The notes: generated by a model not told the origin, from the sequence alone. A stretch of DNA of 64,000 nt from JAFGSG01 sp964626055 (GCA_964626055.1 CAZVDF010000007.1:29607-93606); one strand, 5' to 3'. Positions 1 through 9,088 are shown, counted from the stretch's first letter. Numbers and translations: made by a program.

Positions 1-333
1 AAAGTCGACTTTCTCTTCCAGAATCAACTTTTCCAGAAGCCTTGTCATAGTGCCTGAATCCGACTTATCATCATACTTTTTCAGTTCCAATGGAAGCTTC
101 TTCCCATACTCTTTTACATAAATACCACCTCTTGCATTTACATCCTTTATCCAGAGATCATAATATGGTCCACTTACAACTGCATCCTGCACAGCCAGAG
201 GGCCAGTCATTGAAACAGCCTGACCGATAACAATTTTATCTTTTGGCGGCAGATCTTTTTTGCATACAGCTCCGGTCATAATAATTAATGCAGAAAGAAA
301 TAGAGATAATAAAAAACACATTTTGTTTTTCAT
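1..333 (-). CDS. ABC transporter substrate-binding protein, partial (C-terminus beyond window)
   Basis: N-terminal 111 residues of a periplasmic binding protein of the branched-chain amino acid (Leu/Ile/Val, Peripla_BP_6) type; the rest lies beyond base 1. It starts at an ATG at 331-333, with a GGAGG ribosome site just upstream (341-345 read on the minus strand). It has a hydrophobic export signal ending near a cysteine (TGAVC), possibly a lipoprotein anchor, although the lipobox is poor. The mature start matches the complete binding protein at 4023-5279 closely: both carry VNA(R/K)GGIYVKEYGK and YDDKSD.GTMTRLLEKLI. It is the last visible gene of the transporter cluster, so one permease set may be served by two receptors. 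The ligand cannot be told from sequence. Confidence 0.88.
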   Translation of the reverse strand, partial: MKNKMCFLLSLFLSALIIMTGAVCKKDLPPKDKIVIGQAVSMTGPLAVQDAVVSGPYYDLWIKDVNARGGIYVKEYGKKLPLELKKYDDKSDSGTMTRLLEKLILEEKVDF

Positions 334-386
334 TACAAACCTCCGTATTTTAAAATTTTAATATTTGTTTAAAGCTAAATAAAAGC

Positions 387-1091
387 TTATAAACCCAGAT
401 AAGCCCTCTTAACATTATCATCATCCAGAAGATATGAACTTTCCCCTTCCGAAACAATACGCCCGTTTTCCAATACATAGGCCCTGTCGGATATCTCCAG
501 TGTTTGCTGTACATTTTGCTCTACCAGCAGTATTGTCATTCCCTGATCGCGAATCAATTGTATAATCTTGAATAAGTCTTTTACAAGTTTAGGCGACAAT
601 CCATAAGATGGTTCATCGAATGTGCAGAGTTTCGGTCTTGCCATCAAGCCTCTTCCGACCGCGAGCATCTGCCTCTCTCCTCCGCTTACAGTCCTTGCAA
701 GCTGCTTTTCCATTTCTTTGAGCCTTGGGAAGAGCCTATAAACCAATTCAAAGGTCTCATGTCTTTTCTTCCAGTTTTCTATAGTGTAAGCGCCCATTTC
801 CAGGTTTTCACGTATTGACATGTCAGGGAAAACTTTGCCCCCTTCAGGTATTTGCGAAATCCCTGCCTGAACGATCTGAGCTGTATTCATTCGGCCTATC
901 TCAACATTATTAAATTTAACAGATCCAGATGCAGGCTGCAACATGCCGGAAATAGTATTTAATAAAGTTGTTTTCCCGGCTCCGTTGGAGCCGACCAGTC
1001 CGATAATTTCTTTTTCATTGACTTTAAGAGAAATATCCCATAAAGCTCTGAACTTATTATAATATGTATTCACTCCATTTAATTCAAGCAT
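387..1091 (-). CDS. livF: Branched-chain amino acid-type ABC transporter ATP-binding protein LivF
   Basis: Cytoplasmic ATPase subunit (234 aa) of a LivFGHM-type importer. Walker A (GSNGAGKTT) lies at residues 34-42, the ABC signature VSGGERQ near 136-142 and Walker B (TFDEP) near 160. Length is usual for LivF. The start has a GGGGAAA ribosome site, and the gene follows livG by 4 bases, so the two are translationally close. Unlike LivG next door, this subunit keeps an intact signature motif. The importer type is clear; the substrate (amino acid, urea, amide or aromatic acid) is not. Confidence 0.93.
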   Translation of the reverse strand: MLELNGVNTYYNKFRALWDISLKVNEKEIIGLVGSNGAGKTTLLNTISGMLQPASGSVKFNNVEIGRMNTAQIVQAGISQIPEGGKVFPDMSIRENLEMGAYTIENWKKRHETFELVYRLFPRLKEMEKQLARTVSGGERQMLAVGRGLMARPKLCTFDEPSYGLSPKLVKDLFKIIQLIRDQGMTILLVEQNVQQTLEISDRAYVLENGRIVSEGESSYLLDDDNVKRAYLGL

Positions 1092-1095
1092 GATT

Positions 1096-1815
1096 CTATT
1101 TCCCCAAGTAAATATCGATTACAGTCGAATGATTTGCTATATCAGTCGGAGTACCTTCAGCTATTTTCATGCCATGATGCAGCACTATGATCCTGTCGCA
1201 TATGGTCATGATCGCTTTCATAACATGCTCTATCATGATGATAGTAATTCCTTTTGCATGAATTTTTTTCACCAGTCCCATGGCTTCGGTCGTCTCAGTA
1301 GAATTAAGCCCTGCAATAAGTTCATCCAATAAAAGCAATTTTGGTTTTGTGGCTAGTGCCCTTGCTAACTCTACCCATTTTTGATTGGCCATTTTTAAAT
1401 CCTGTGCCGGAATATCTGCAAATTTCTTCAATCCAACAAAATTCAGTAATTCCAGGGCTTCTTCTTTTGCCTCATTCATCGAGATGCTTTCCGAACATCC
1501 GAAAAGCGAACCAAGCATTACATTTTCAAGAACAGTTAATGAACCGAATATTTTCGTGGACTGGAATGTCCGTGCAATACCATATTTGCATATTTCATGC
1601 CGTCCTTTTCCGCTTATCTTCCTGCCGTCGAAATGCATTACGCCTGCGCCGTGGGGTAAAGCAGCTGAAATTAAATTGAATAAGGTTGTCTTGCCTGCTC
1701 CATTTGGTCCTATAAGACCAAGGATTTCACCTTCTTCAACATGAAAGTCGACCTGTGAAACTGCGGCTAATCCTCCAAAATATTTACAGACTCTTTCGCC
1801 TTTAAGAATTTGCAT
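1096..1815 (-). CDS. livG: Branched-chain amino acid-type ABC transporter ATP-binding protein LivG
   Basis: Second ATPase subunit, 239 aa from the ATG at 1815; a GGAG ribosome site six bases upstream favours this start over the in-frame TTG at 1827. Walker A GPNGAGKTT is at residues 36-44. The usual LSGGQ signature is replaced by LKMANQ, followed by KWVELARAL, and Walker B reads LLLLDELIAGLN instead of LLLLDEP. From memory, LivG relatives with LxLAxxKRLExA in place of LSGGQ exist, so this is probably a subfamily trait rather than decay. Paired with LivF it would give one canonical and one altered ATP site. It overlaps the end of livM by 14 bases. Confidence 0.92.
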   Translation of the reverse strand: MQILKGERVCKYFGGLAAVSQVDFHVEEGEILGLIGPNGAGKTTLFNLISAALPHGAGVMHFDGRKISGKGRHEICKYGIARTFQSTKIFGSLTVLENVMLGSLFGCSESISMNEAKEEALELLNFVGLKKFADIPAQDLKMANQKWVELARALATKPKLLLLDELIAGLNSTETTEAMGLVKKIHAKGITIIMIEHVMKAIMTICDRIIVLHHGMKIAEGTPTDIANHSTVIDIYLGK

Positions 1816-2761
1816 TTCTATCTCCAAAATGATTCAAACGATTCCTGCGCCATTTTTCGATCAATCCGGTTATACCATCCTTCATATACAGTATGGAGAT
1901 TATCATTATTATTCCGAATATCAGCCTGAACAACTCCGGAAGTTTGGTTAATAAAAACTCCTCCAGATAAGAAAAAATAACCGAACCAGCAATTACGCCG
2001 TAAATTTGTCCCATGCCACCGAATATGGCCATTAAAGCCGGCATGAAAGTATAATCAAAATTAAAAGCAATTGAGCTGTCAATGTATGACCATCGCGTAG
2101 CCATAACTGCGCCTGCCGCGCCCATAAAAGATGCACTTATTGCAAAAGTAAATATTTTTAACATCGTTACATCAATCCCAATATGTGCTGCAGCTTCTTC
2201 ATTCTGACCCATCGCTTTTAAAGCAAGACCGTATTTCGATCGATTTATTATGTGTGTAACAATTAATAATAGCAGAAGAACTACTAACATATAATAATAA
2301 ACAATGTTCTGATCAACTGTCACGATGAATCTTCCACGTGTGCCGGTTATAGTCAGTTCCAGGTAAAGAACCAGGTTACTCATAAGAGCTACAACACCAA
2401 ATGTAAACATTGTAAAGTATATACTCTTAAGTCTTAAAGTAATTAATCCAATAAATATTGCTAAAATAAAACTCGCCAGAGCAGCTATCAATATTATGAA
2501 AGGGAACCATATCGCCTCACCCAGAAATGCCGTTGAATAGACGCCGGTACCGAAGAAAGCGGCAGTCGCCAGCGACATATATCCTGTAGGCCCGCAAAAA
2601 AGAGTCCAGCTTACAGACAATATGATATACATGAATATACTGGTTATCAATAAAACAGTATAGCCTTTCCAGTAGAAAGGCAAAGCAGCTAATAGAATAA
2701 GAATAATGAAAAAAATTATTAAATTTTTCCAATTTTTAGTTATAAGTTTTGTGATATTCAT
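1802..2761 (-). CDS. livM: Branched-chain amino acid-type ABC transporter permease LivM
   Basis: Inner-membrane permease of 319 aa with a strongly hydrophobic profile of about eight to ten membrane segments. It carries the LivM-type cytoplasmic loop KAMGQNEEAAAHIGIDVTM, which contacts the ATPases, and the downstream GGMGQIYGVIAG segment. It begins four bases after livH, with GGAAA as ribosome site, and its end overlaps livG. It forms the heterodimeric channel with LivH. The family is certain; the transported substrate is unknown. Confidence 0.92.
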   Translation of the reverse strand: MNITKLITKNWKNLIIFFIILILLAALPFYWKGYTVLLITSIFMYIILSVSWTLFCGPTGYMSLATAAFFGTGVYSTAFLGEAIWFPFIILIAALASFILAIFIGLITLRLKSIYFTMFTFGVVALMSNLVLYLELTITGTRGRFIVTVDQNIVYYYMLVVLLLLLIVTHIINRSKYGLALKAMGQNEEAAAHIGIDVTMLKIFTFAISASFMGAAGAVMATRWSYIDSSIAFNFDYTFMPALMAIFGGMGQIYGVIAGSVIFSYLEEFLLTKLPELFRLIFGIIMIISILYMKDGITGLIEKWRRNRLNHFGDRNANS

Positions 2762-2765
2762 TTTT

Positions 2766-3635
2766 CTATTTCCCCATTATGCCTGTTGGTTTGATCAGAA
2801 GCAGCAGGATAAATATTAAATAAAATGCGACCATGACAAGACCGGGTTCAAGATAGGTTACTATGCTTCCAACTATGCCCAGAATAAGTCCTCCTATAAA
2901 ACTTCCCGTGATGCTTCCCATGCCTCCTAATATTACTACAATAAGAGCTATCATAGTATATTCCATACCCATCATCGCTCTGACAGAATAACACATACTT
3001 ATAAGAGAACCGGCAAAGCTCGCCATTAAGGTCCCAAGACCGAAGCACAACGCGAGAACATTATTAATATTTACACCCATAAGGCCGGCTGTTGCAGGGT
3101 CCTGAGAGGATGCCCTGATTGCTTTACCTGTCCGTGTGCGAGCTAAAAAGAGATAAAAAATAAATGCGATACCGATTGAAAATAAAAGTGTAACAAGCCT
3201 GTTTGCCTGAAATGTAATTCCTGCCACATTAACAGGAAAGTTTAAATAATTATATCCCCTCTGGTTATTTGAGAATATCAGAATTGCTATATTTACAATC
3301 ACATACATTAAACCAAAACACAGCATTATGGACCTTCCTTCAAAATGATCCATTGAATAAGAAGTATTAAGAAGACTTCTTAATATGGTTTTGTGAATAA
3401 TAAATCCGATTAAAAAAACAAACGGTCCTGCAATGACTAGCGAGATAAACGGATTAATCCCCAGTACTGTATGCAGAACAAATGTGGCAAAAGCCCCGAT
3501 CATGATAAATTCGCCGTGTGCCACATTAAACACTCTTGCAACTCCATATTGCAGACTTAGCCCTACTGCGATAATGGCATATATTCCGCCTAATAATAGA
3601 CCGGAAACCGCGATATCCAGAATTGTAGAAATCAT
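2766..3635 (-). CDS. livH: Branched-chain amino acid-type ABC transporter permease LivH
   Basis: Inner-membrane permease of 289 aa, the partner of LivM. Typical LivH features are the N-terminal GGIYAIIAVGLSLQYGVARV, the NVAHGEF motif, the RASSQDPATAGLMGVNI cytoplasmic loop and the GGMGSITGSFIGG segment. It is the first permease gene of the operon livH-livM-livG-livF. It lies about 390 bases downstream of the binding-protein gene on the same strand, separated by a region with a perfect 14-bp inverted repeat that may reduce read-through. Confidence 0.92.
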   Translation of the reverse strand: MISTILDIAVSGLLLGGIYAIIAVGLSLQYGVARVFNVAHGEFIMIGAFATFVLHTVLGINPFISLVIAGPFVFLIGFIIHKTILRSLLNTSYSMDHFEGRSIMLCFGLMYVIVNIAILIFSNNQRGYNYLNFPVNVAGITFQANRLVTLLFSIGIAFIFYLFLARTRTGKAIRASSQDPATAGLMGVNINNVLALCFGLGTLMASFAGSLISMCYSVRAMMGMEYTMIALIVVILGGMGSITGSFIGGLILGIVGSIVTYLEPGLVMVAFYLIFILLLLIKPTGIMGK

Positions 3636-4022
3636 TATAATTAATTCCTGATTATTTTATCTTATTATAACTTCTATTTATAATAGAAAAGTCAGCCAAA
3701 TTGAATAAGTAACTCTTTAATTCAAGCTTTTAATAATTTATAAAAATTATCTTATTTTCGATAAACAATATAAATAATAAAATTTAATTCAATTCATAAA
3801 GAAACTGCCTTTTACTCTGATCTTCAATATTTTGTTATTTTCCCCATACTCATGAGTTGTACGTCCATAGTACGATCAATGCATTGACAAAAGTCCTGGA
3901 AATGCAATAAATCCGAGTATATGCCTGCTGAGGTTCAGATAGATCACACCCGGACAACATATCCCGCTTTAAAACTTCGTTTGCACGGGATATGTTGTCT
4001 AAAAATTATTTAATTTTAAAAA
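3636..4022. other. Intergenic region between binding protein and livH
   Basis: About 390 bases, AT-rich, without a supportable gene. It contains a perfect 14-bp inverted repeat (see 3953-3999) and a smaller palindrome-rich stretch near 3850-3885 (actcatgagt; gtac...gtac). On the minus strand it is the leader of the livHMGF genes. Confidence 0.7.
3953..3999 (-). terminator. Perfect 14-bp hairpin after the binding-protein gene
   Basis: Arms gacaacatatcccg (3953-3966) and cgggatatgttgtc (3986-3999) are exact reverse complements around a 19-base loop. The hairpin lies 23 bases past the stop of the binding-protein gene (minus strand). There is no clear U-run on the minus strand, so it could be a terminator/attenuator or an mRNA 3' stabiliser that keeps binding-protein mRNA more abundant than permease mRNA, as is common in such operons. 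The structure is seen; the role is inferred. Confidence 0.45.
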
Positions 4023-5279
4023 CTACTTCTTTGCTGCCGGTTTCGGGAAATCCGGTTTTGGATATACTGGCTTTGCCGTAGCTTTACCCTTATCAAGAAT
4101 TTCAAATATTCCTTTCTGCCATTGAGCAATAAAGCCCGAATAGCACTCGATAGCCAATAAACCACCGCCATTTTTACCCTGCTGTTCATACCATGTTTTG
4201 CCAAGCAAAGTGTCCAATTTCTCAGTCATCATTACATCCCTGACCTTTTTCATGTTAAGAGTACCGGCTTTTTCTATAGATTTCTCAAGCATCTGCAACC
4301 CGGCATAATAAAGAATGTCACCCCACCAGTCGAGATTCTCGGATCTATCGTACTTCAAGAACATATCAACATATTGCTTGCCGCCGGGGACCGGGGTTTT
4401 GACGTTAGAAGTACCAAAACCCATTACTCCTTCAGCCGCATTCTTCCCTACGACATTAATGAAAGTTTCAGTATTGCATCCTGGACCTATTAAAACAGAT
4501 TTGAAATTAATTCCCAGTGCCTGGCATTGTGTAACAACATCAAAGCTGATAGGAGGATAGGTAAAGGACATAAATGCATCGACATCAAGTTTCTTGGCTT
4601 CTTTTAATAATGGAGATATATCTTTAATATCCAGAGGTACACCTTTGCACATTTTTACTTTAATTCCGGCTTTTTTAAATTCTTTCTTCGTTGTACCGGA
4701 ATATTCGATACCGTGAAGATCATCAACATACATTATCGCCACTGATTTTACGCCAAGTTGTTTATAGATCGGCACAAGGGTCGGTATTTGATACCAGTCG
4801 GAAAAAGAGAGATTGCCGAAAAGATAAGGTGTATTTTTCATTTTATCTTTAATTGTTGAAAGTCCGCCCTCTCCGCCTATCAGTATATATTTGTATTTCT
4901 CGGTTACAGATATAGCTGCGAATAAATGAGCAGTACTTGTAGGAGCCAGTACAAAATCGACCTTGTCTTCCACAATCAGCTTTTCCAGTAATCTTGTCAT
5001 TGTGCCCATATCACTTTTATCATCATAAACTATGAGCTCAATCGGCAGCCTCTTGCCATACTCTTTTACATATATACCGCCTTTTGCATTGACTTCTTTA
5101 ACCCACATTTTATAGTTCGGGCCATATGCAGTTGCTTCAAAAAAGCTCAGAGGACCTGAAATAGATCTTGATGCTCCTATTCTGATCTTATCCTTTGAAT
5201 AGGCAGCAAACGGAATTGAGATAAAAAAAAATAATAAAGCGGCAGAAATCATAAATTTAAAATACTTACAGATGATCAT
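4023..5279 (-). CDS. ABC transporter substrate-binding protein (Leu/Ile/Val type)
   Basis: Periplasmic receptor of 418 aa. It starts at an ATG preceded by AAGGAGG and has a classic signal peptide (hydrophobic core LLFFFISIPFAAYS, likely cleavage before KDK). The mature domain begins IRIGASRSISGPLSF, typical of the Peripla_BP_6 fold, and the C-terminus is Lys/Pro-rich (PVYPKPDFPKPAAKK). It is closely related to the partial gene at 1-333. It heads the transporter gene set and is separated from livH by a hairpin-bearing spacer. The ligand is unknown; the catabolic neighbours (aldehyde oxidoreductase, alcohol dehydrogenase) suggest an organic-acid or amino-acid-like substrate. Confidence 0.92.
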   Translation of the reverse strand: MIICKYFKFMISAALLFFFISIPFAAYSKDKIRIGASRSISGPLSFFEATAYGPNYKMWVKEVNAKGGIYVKEYGKRLPIELIVYDDKSDMGTMTRLLEKLIVEDKVDFVLAPTSTAHLFAAISVTEKYKYILIGGEGGLSTIKDKMKNTPYLFGNLSFSDWYQIPTLVPIYKQLGVKSVAIMYVDDLHGIEYSGTTKKEFKKAGIKVKMCKGVPLDIKDISPLLKEAKKLDVDAFMSFTYPPISFDVVTQCQALGINFKSVLIGPGCNTETFINVVGKNAAEGVMGFGTSNVKTPVPGGKQYVDMFLKYDRSENLDWWGDILYYAGLQMLEKSIEKAGTLNMKKVRDVMMTEKLDTLLGKTWYEQQGKNGGGLLAIECYSGFIAQWQKGIFEILDKGKATAKPVYPKPDFPKPAAKK

Positions 5280-5630
5280 GCTATTCCTCCTTTAATTAAT
5301 TTATCCCCGATGCAGACATCGAGGTGGTATACATTGGAATAGAACCGAACTATAGTTTACGATGACAGGCTTATTCCGGTAAAATCAATATAATATTCTA
5401 ATGATCTGCTGAAATATTTAAACTGCTGATATTCGTTCAGTCAGCGATAATTCTCCGCATAATTGCAATAGCAGACCGCGGCTCCTCTCTTTTTAAGCAG
5501 TCTTCCTCGTCATTTTTTAAAATAAGACCCGGCTGGAAATTGAATAACTCGATAAATTGGAAAAATTAAAAAAATTATGATATATATTTTTACCTTCTTT
5601 AATTATATAATAAAGGTAAAATTGCGGATT

Positions 5631-5669
5631 AATCTAATCGGAAGTTAAAAAAAATAGTTATAATTTAAA
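5631..5669. repeat. 39-base AT-rich motif, copy 1
   Basis: Begins aatctaatcgg and contains ttaaaaaaaatagtt. The same arrangement occurs at 13361-13399, with about 34 of 39 positions identical by eye. Both copies lie upstream of a catabolic operon (transporter; alcohol dehydrogenase/AraC) at 250-350 bases from the start codons, so a shared regulatory site is possible. Confidence 0.5.
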
Positions 5670-5670
5670 T

Positions 5671-5716
5671 TACTCAGTCGACTGACTTAAAAATCTGAAA
5701 TAGCATCGATAAAGTG
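5671..5716. repeat. Family C repeat, degenerate copy
   Basis: Contains actcag-tcgactgactt followed about 25 bases on by catcgata, the two landmarks of family C seen better at 36623-36714 and 63948-64000. No matching right-hand end was found, so it is a remnant. Confidence 0.4.
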
Positions 5717-5748
5717 AATAATTGCTCTTTGATCCGTCTTCCTGTTTC

Positions 5749-6783
5749 CTATTCCTCAATTGCCGGTTCAACAGATCCTGGCCGAAACCACCTTACAGGG
5801 CGATAATGCCTTGCAACCATGCCATTCTGTCTGAATTTCGGATAGCCAAGCGCAAGAACCGACTCAACCTTCCACGGTTCACCGAATCCGAGCCTGGATT
5901 TCAGCTCGGGAATATAATTAACAGCATTCCCGAAATTGCTCCAGCAGACGCCAAGGCCGAGAGAGTTTGCAACGATATTCATATTCTCCCCGCATATACC
6001 GATCGACATTTCAGGATCATTTAGGCATTTATGCGCTTCTATAAAAATAAGCGCAGGAGCATTAAAAAAAACAGGGAGTTCTTTTAAAGCTATGCATTTT
6101 GAGCCATATTGTGTCCTGGTATCAAAATTTCCCGGCATTAAATCCAAAATAATATTCATCAGCTTATTTTCATTTTTATAAGCTGCAAATCTTTCAACCC
6201 AGAATGAGTGGCACACTTCTTCTATACTGGCGATGAAATCAGAATCAGTTACTACAGTAAACTTCCAGGGCTGATGATTGCCTCCGCTTGGAGCGAACCG
6301 ACCGGCTTCCAGAATCCTGCGGATAAGATGATCCGGGACAGGATCCTTCTTGAAATGCCTGACACTTCTGCGTTTTAAAATTATTTGTTCAACTTCATTC
6401 CAGCTATCAGGATTGCCGTCAGCATTCTTAGGATCCATCGGCATTTTTAAGGGAGGGGTCCCAAAATCAAAGAAACTGTCTTTTTTATGATAAAATACTT
6501 CGCTGATAGAAATAGCGTTTTCAGGACATGCAACGATGCAATTGGAACATGAAAAACAAATTGCGTCCTTTTTCATTCTGGGAATATTATTTTCATTCAT
6601 TTCAATGCACTTAACGGGACAATTCTGAATACAATAGCCACAGCTGTTGCAACTGTCTGGATTTATCTTCATAGCTCCGTTCCGGAATCCATCCGGGTTC
6701 AGCATGGATTTCAATTTTTCCAATTTAAGTGGTACCTTTCCACTTTTCATTTTTCTAAATGATTCCAGCGTTAAATCTTTCAT
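5749..6783 (-). CDS. Ferredoxin-nitroreductase fusion protein
   Basis: 344 aa. The N-terminal part is a two-cluster bacterial ferredoxin domain with C45-C48-C51-C55 and C76-C79-C82-C86, both in the CxxCxxCxxxCP pattern, predicted to bind two [4Fe-4S] clusters. From about residue 130 it is a nitroreductase-family flavoprotein domain (RRSVRHFKKDPV, then RFAPSGGNHQPWKF as the FMN/dimer signature, ending LGYPKF). The fusion implies electron delivery from its own clusters to FMN instead of from NAD(P)H. The start has GGAG upstream. It lies between the transporter and the Fe-S gene pair on one strand. The substrate is unknown; such fusions are common in anaerobes. Confidence 0.88.
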   Translation of the reverse strand: MKDLTLESFRKMKSGKVPLKLEKLKSMLNPDGFRNGAMKINPDSCNSCGYCIQNCPVKCIEMNENNIPRMKKDAICFSCSNCIVACPENAISISEVFYHKKDSFFDFGTPPLKMPMDPKNADGNPDSWNEVEQIILKRRSVRHFKKDPVPDHLIRRILEAGRFAPSGGNHQPWKFTVVTDSDFIASIEEVCHSFWVERFAAYKNENKLMNIILDLMPGNFDTRTQYGSKCIALKELPVFFNAPALIFIEAHKCLNDPEMSIGICGENMNIVANSLGLGVCWSNFGNAVNYIPELKSRLGFGEPWKVESVLALGYPKFRQNGMVARHYRPVRWFRPGSVEPAIEE

Positions 6784-6954
6784 GAATCGATCTCCTTTTT
6801 AATAACATCAATTCTATAATGAATGAATCAATAAGAAATCCTGACTGCTTATCACTGCAATTAAATAACCTGGAACAGATAAAGCTTTCAAAAGAAAAGA
6901 TAATATATCCGTTTCTTAAAAAGTCAATTTCAATTTTGTGGGGAAAAATCTGGT

Positions 6955-6986
6955 GCAGACTGTTATTAAGGCAGACTGTTATTAAG
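6955..6986. repeat. Perfect 16-base tandem duplication
   Basis: gcagactgttattaag occurs twice in direct succession (6955-6970 and 6971-6986) in the spacer after the IscU-like gene and upstream of the nitroreductase gene. It may be a replication-slippage duplication or a paired protein-binding site. Confidence 0.6.
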
Positions 6987-7015
6987 AATGAGGGATTTTA
7001 ACCCTGAGGGATCTT

Positions 7016-7417
7016 TTAAGTAGCAGAAATATTATAACGTTCCAGGCCTCTATGCAATAATTCAATTATTCCACGTGCTGCAGTAAGAAACTCATCTCCA
7101 TTTGTACCGAGTGCAGCAGAAAAATCGCCTTCAGTAAGAGCATCTGCCTCTTTAATTGTCCTGCCTTTAATGAGAGAACAGAATATTTCTGCAACAACAT
7201 TGGCTGTCGGCCGGCATGTGCACAAATATTTAATTTCGTCTATCTTATTATCATGAATATTTATATATATGTGGACATAAGAATCCACTGCTTTTGAACA
7301 CAATGCTATTTTTTCACCTGCAGAATCTAGAAAAATCGAGGGATTATTCAAAGACCCGGCATATTTATAGCCTTCACGTGTTATCATACGGTAATATTGT
7401 ATAACCTTTTCGTCCAT
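7016..7417 (-). CDS. IscU/NifU N-terminal domain-like protein
   Basis: 133 aa resembling the Fe-S scaffold IscU/SufU. A first cysteine (IALCSKAVDSYVHIYINI) stands where CGD normally sits, and a second region, LCTCRPTANVVAEIFCSLIKG, matches the scaffold's GC...S..a..ikGk helix start, followed by IKEADALT. The third scaffold cysteine, normally in a CxxL context near the C-terminus, is missing (RGIIELLHRGLERY). The gene lies directly downstream of a cysteine desulfurase gene on the same strand, supporting sulfur transfer. With an incomplete ligand set it may be a sulfur acceptor or carrier and not a full scaffold. The family call is by eye. Confidence 0.6.
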   Translation of the reverse strand: MDEKVIQYYRMITREGYKYAGSLNNPSIFLDSAGEKIALCSKAVDSYVHIYINIHDNKIDEIKYLCTCRPTANVVAEIFCSLIKGRTIKEADALTEGDFSAALGTNGDEFLTAARGIIELLHRGLERYNISAT

Positions 7418-7550
7418 ATTCTTTAACTTTAATAAGTAGACTCGTAACTTGTTAAAAAAAATATCGGTAATACCCTTCCGGCACAGGCTGAGATATATTA
7501 CCAGCTATATTCACAACTATATAGTCCAATTCAGAAACAATTCTAAAAAT

Positions 7551-8894
7551 TTAAATATAGCAACGTTCTTCAAACACAGACCGCAGCTCATCCAAAAACA
7601 CCATGCATTCTTCAAGAGTATTGTAAAAATAAAGAGATACGCGATACGTCATCCTGTGTTCAGACGGCAGTCCCGGCCTCATCCATCCTTCTCCGAATTT
7701 TTTATTAATAAATGAATGAACGCAGAAACCCCCATCTCTTATCATTATGTTGCTTCTATCGCTGAGATCCTCTGAAATACCTACAGCATTCGGCCGTTTA
7801 ACTTCAAAAGTAAGTATCCCGCCTCTCCTGCTGATTTCCTTTGGGCCGAAAATGTTAAACCATCCTGCATCACCGTATTCAGAAACAAGTCGCTCTGTAA
7901 GACATTTATTCAGGGCAAACATATGTTCATTTATTTTATTAAAACCAATTTTCCGTATGTATTCAACTGCAGTACCGGCAGCGATCTGGCCGGATAAATT
8001 CTGAGTCCCAACTTCGAACCGGTCCGGAGATTCCGATAATGAATATGCATTATAAGTTGAGTCAGACACTGTGCCTCCGCCGAGAAGGCATGGTTTGATT
8101 ACGTCATCTGTTTCATCTTCTTCATGAACGAAACGCCCCAGCAGTTCCTGCCTGCAATACAGAACTCCGACACCTCTTGGCCCGCACATCTTGTGAAGGG
8201 AAAATGCGAGAAAATCAACATCAAGATTCTGGACATCAATAGCCTGATGCGGTGCAGTCTGTGCTGCATCAAGCAACACCCTGGCTCCATATGCATGTGC
8301 CAGTTTTATAATTTCGCCAGCTGGTATCGTATAACCAGTGAGGTTTGAAGTATATGCCATACTGACAAGTTTAACTTTTTTTTGCTCAAGCTTCTGCTTT
8401 AAGCTCTCAAGTCTGAAATTTTCATTTTCATCTGATTCGATATGTTCCAGATCAATTATGCCTTTTTTTTTCAGACGAATCCATGGAAGCAGGTTGGAAT
8501 TATGCTCTTTATCTGTCAGCACCACAGTATCACCTTTCTTGAATTCATATCCAAGCGCTACTATATTTATGCTGTGACTGGCATTCAGGGTGAATATAAT
8601 TTCTTTTGGGCTTCTGGCATTAATGAATTCTTTTATTATATTTCTGGAACCTTTTATGCCGGTATCCGGATTACCTTCAATTCGTGAATATACCTCCCTG
8701 GCGAACCAGTGTTTACTTCTGGCGGCGCCGCAGCCAGGAAAACCGGAATAATAATCAATAATGGACTGGATTACCTTTCCGGGTACAAGTGTTGTACAGG
8801 CATTATCAAAATATATTGGAGGCTTACCGTTTCGTAAATTATTCAATGCCGGGAAATCTTTTCTTATCTCACGGACCCATTCTTCATTGATCAT
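7551..8894 (-). CDS. Cysteine desulfurase-like class V aminotransferase (SufS/CsdA type)
   Basis: 447 aa PLP enzyme. It shows YFDNACTTLVPGKV near the N-terminus, the PLP-binding SLHKMCGPRGVGVLY with the Schiff-base lysine, and a C-terminal loop RDGGFCVHSF placing a cysteine where SufS has its persulfide cysteine (RTGHHC). AGGAG precedes the ATG. Predicted to take sulfur from L-cysteine as a protein persulfide. The IscU-like gene is immediately downstream, and the molybdenum hydroxylase gene lies upstream on the same strand, so it could serve Fe-S assembly for the local clusters or sulfuration of the molybdenum cofactor. Substrate specificity cannot be proven from sequence. Confidence 0.82.
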   Translation of the reverse strand: MINEEWVREIRKDFPALNNLRNGKPPIYFDNACTTLVPGKVIQSIIDYYSGFPGCGAARSKHWFAREVYSRIEGNPDTGIKGSRNIIKEFINARSPKEIIFTLNASHSINIVALGYEFKKGDTVVLTDKEHNSNLLPWIRLKKKGIIDLEHIESDENENFRLESLKQKLEQKKVKLVSMAYTSNLTGYTIPAGEIIKLAHAYGARVLLDAAQTAPHQAIDVQNLDVDFLAFSLHKMCGPRGVGVLYCRQELLGRFVHEEDETDDVIKPCLLGGGTVSDSTYNAYSLSESPDRFEVGTQNLSGQIAAGTAVEYIRKIGFNKINEHMFALNKCLTERLVSEYGDAGWFNIFGPKEISRRGGILTFEVKRPNAVGISEDLSDRSNIMIRDGGFCVHSFINKKFGEGWMRPGLPSEHRMTYRVSLYFYNTLEECMVFLDELRSVFEERCYI

Positions 8895-9088
8895 ATTCGT
8901 CTCCTGTATCCGCGATAGATTTGCTGCTTTCGTGAAGATAAGTTATCGTAAATCCACAATCTCGTAAAGTTTAAATTTAATCATGAAGAAAATATTTCGG
9001 ATTGAATGCATTCATCAGCCAAAAGGCATGAAAGCTTAAGATTATTCGGCACAATTTTAATATGACGATCATTTGTTTAAAATATAAA

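Larger units (their letters stand above)
5280..5748. other. Intergenic leader of the transporter operon with repeat motifs
   Basis: About 470 bases with no supportable gene. It carries a small hairpin at about 5310-5326 (cgatg/catcg), a 39-base AT-rich motif at 5631-5669 that recurs at 13361-13399, and a degenerate family C repeat at 5671-5716. The promoter of the binding-protein gene must lie here, on the minus strand. Confidence 0.6.
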
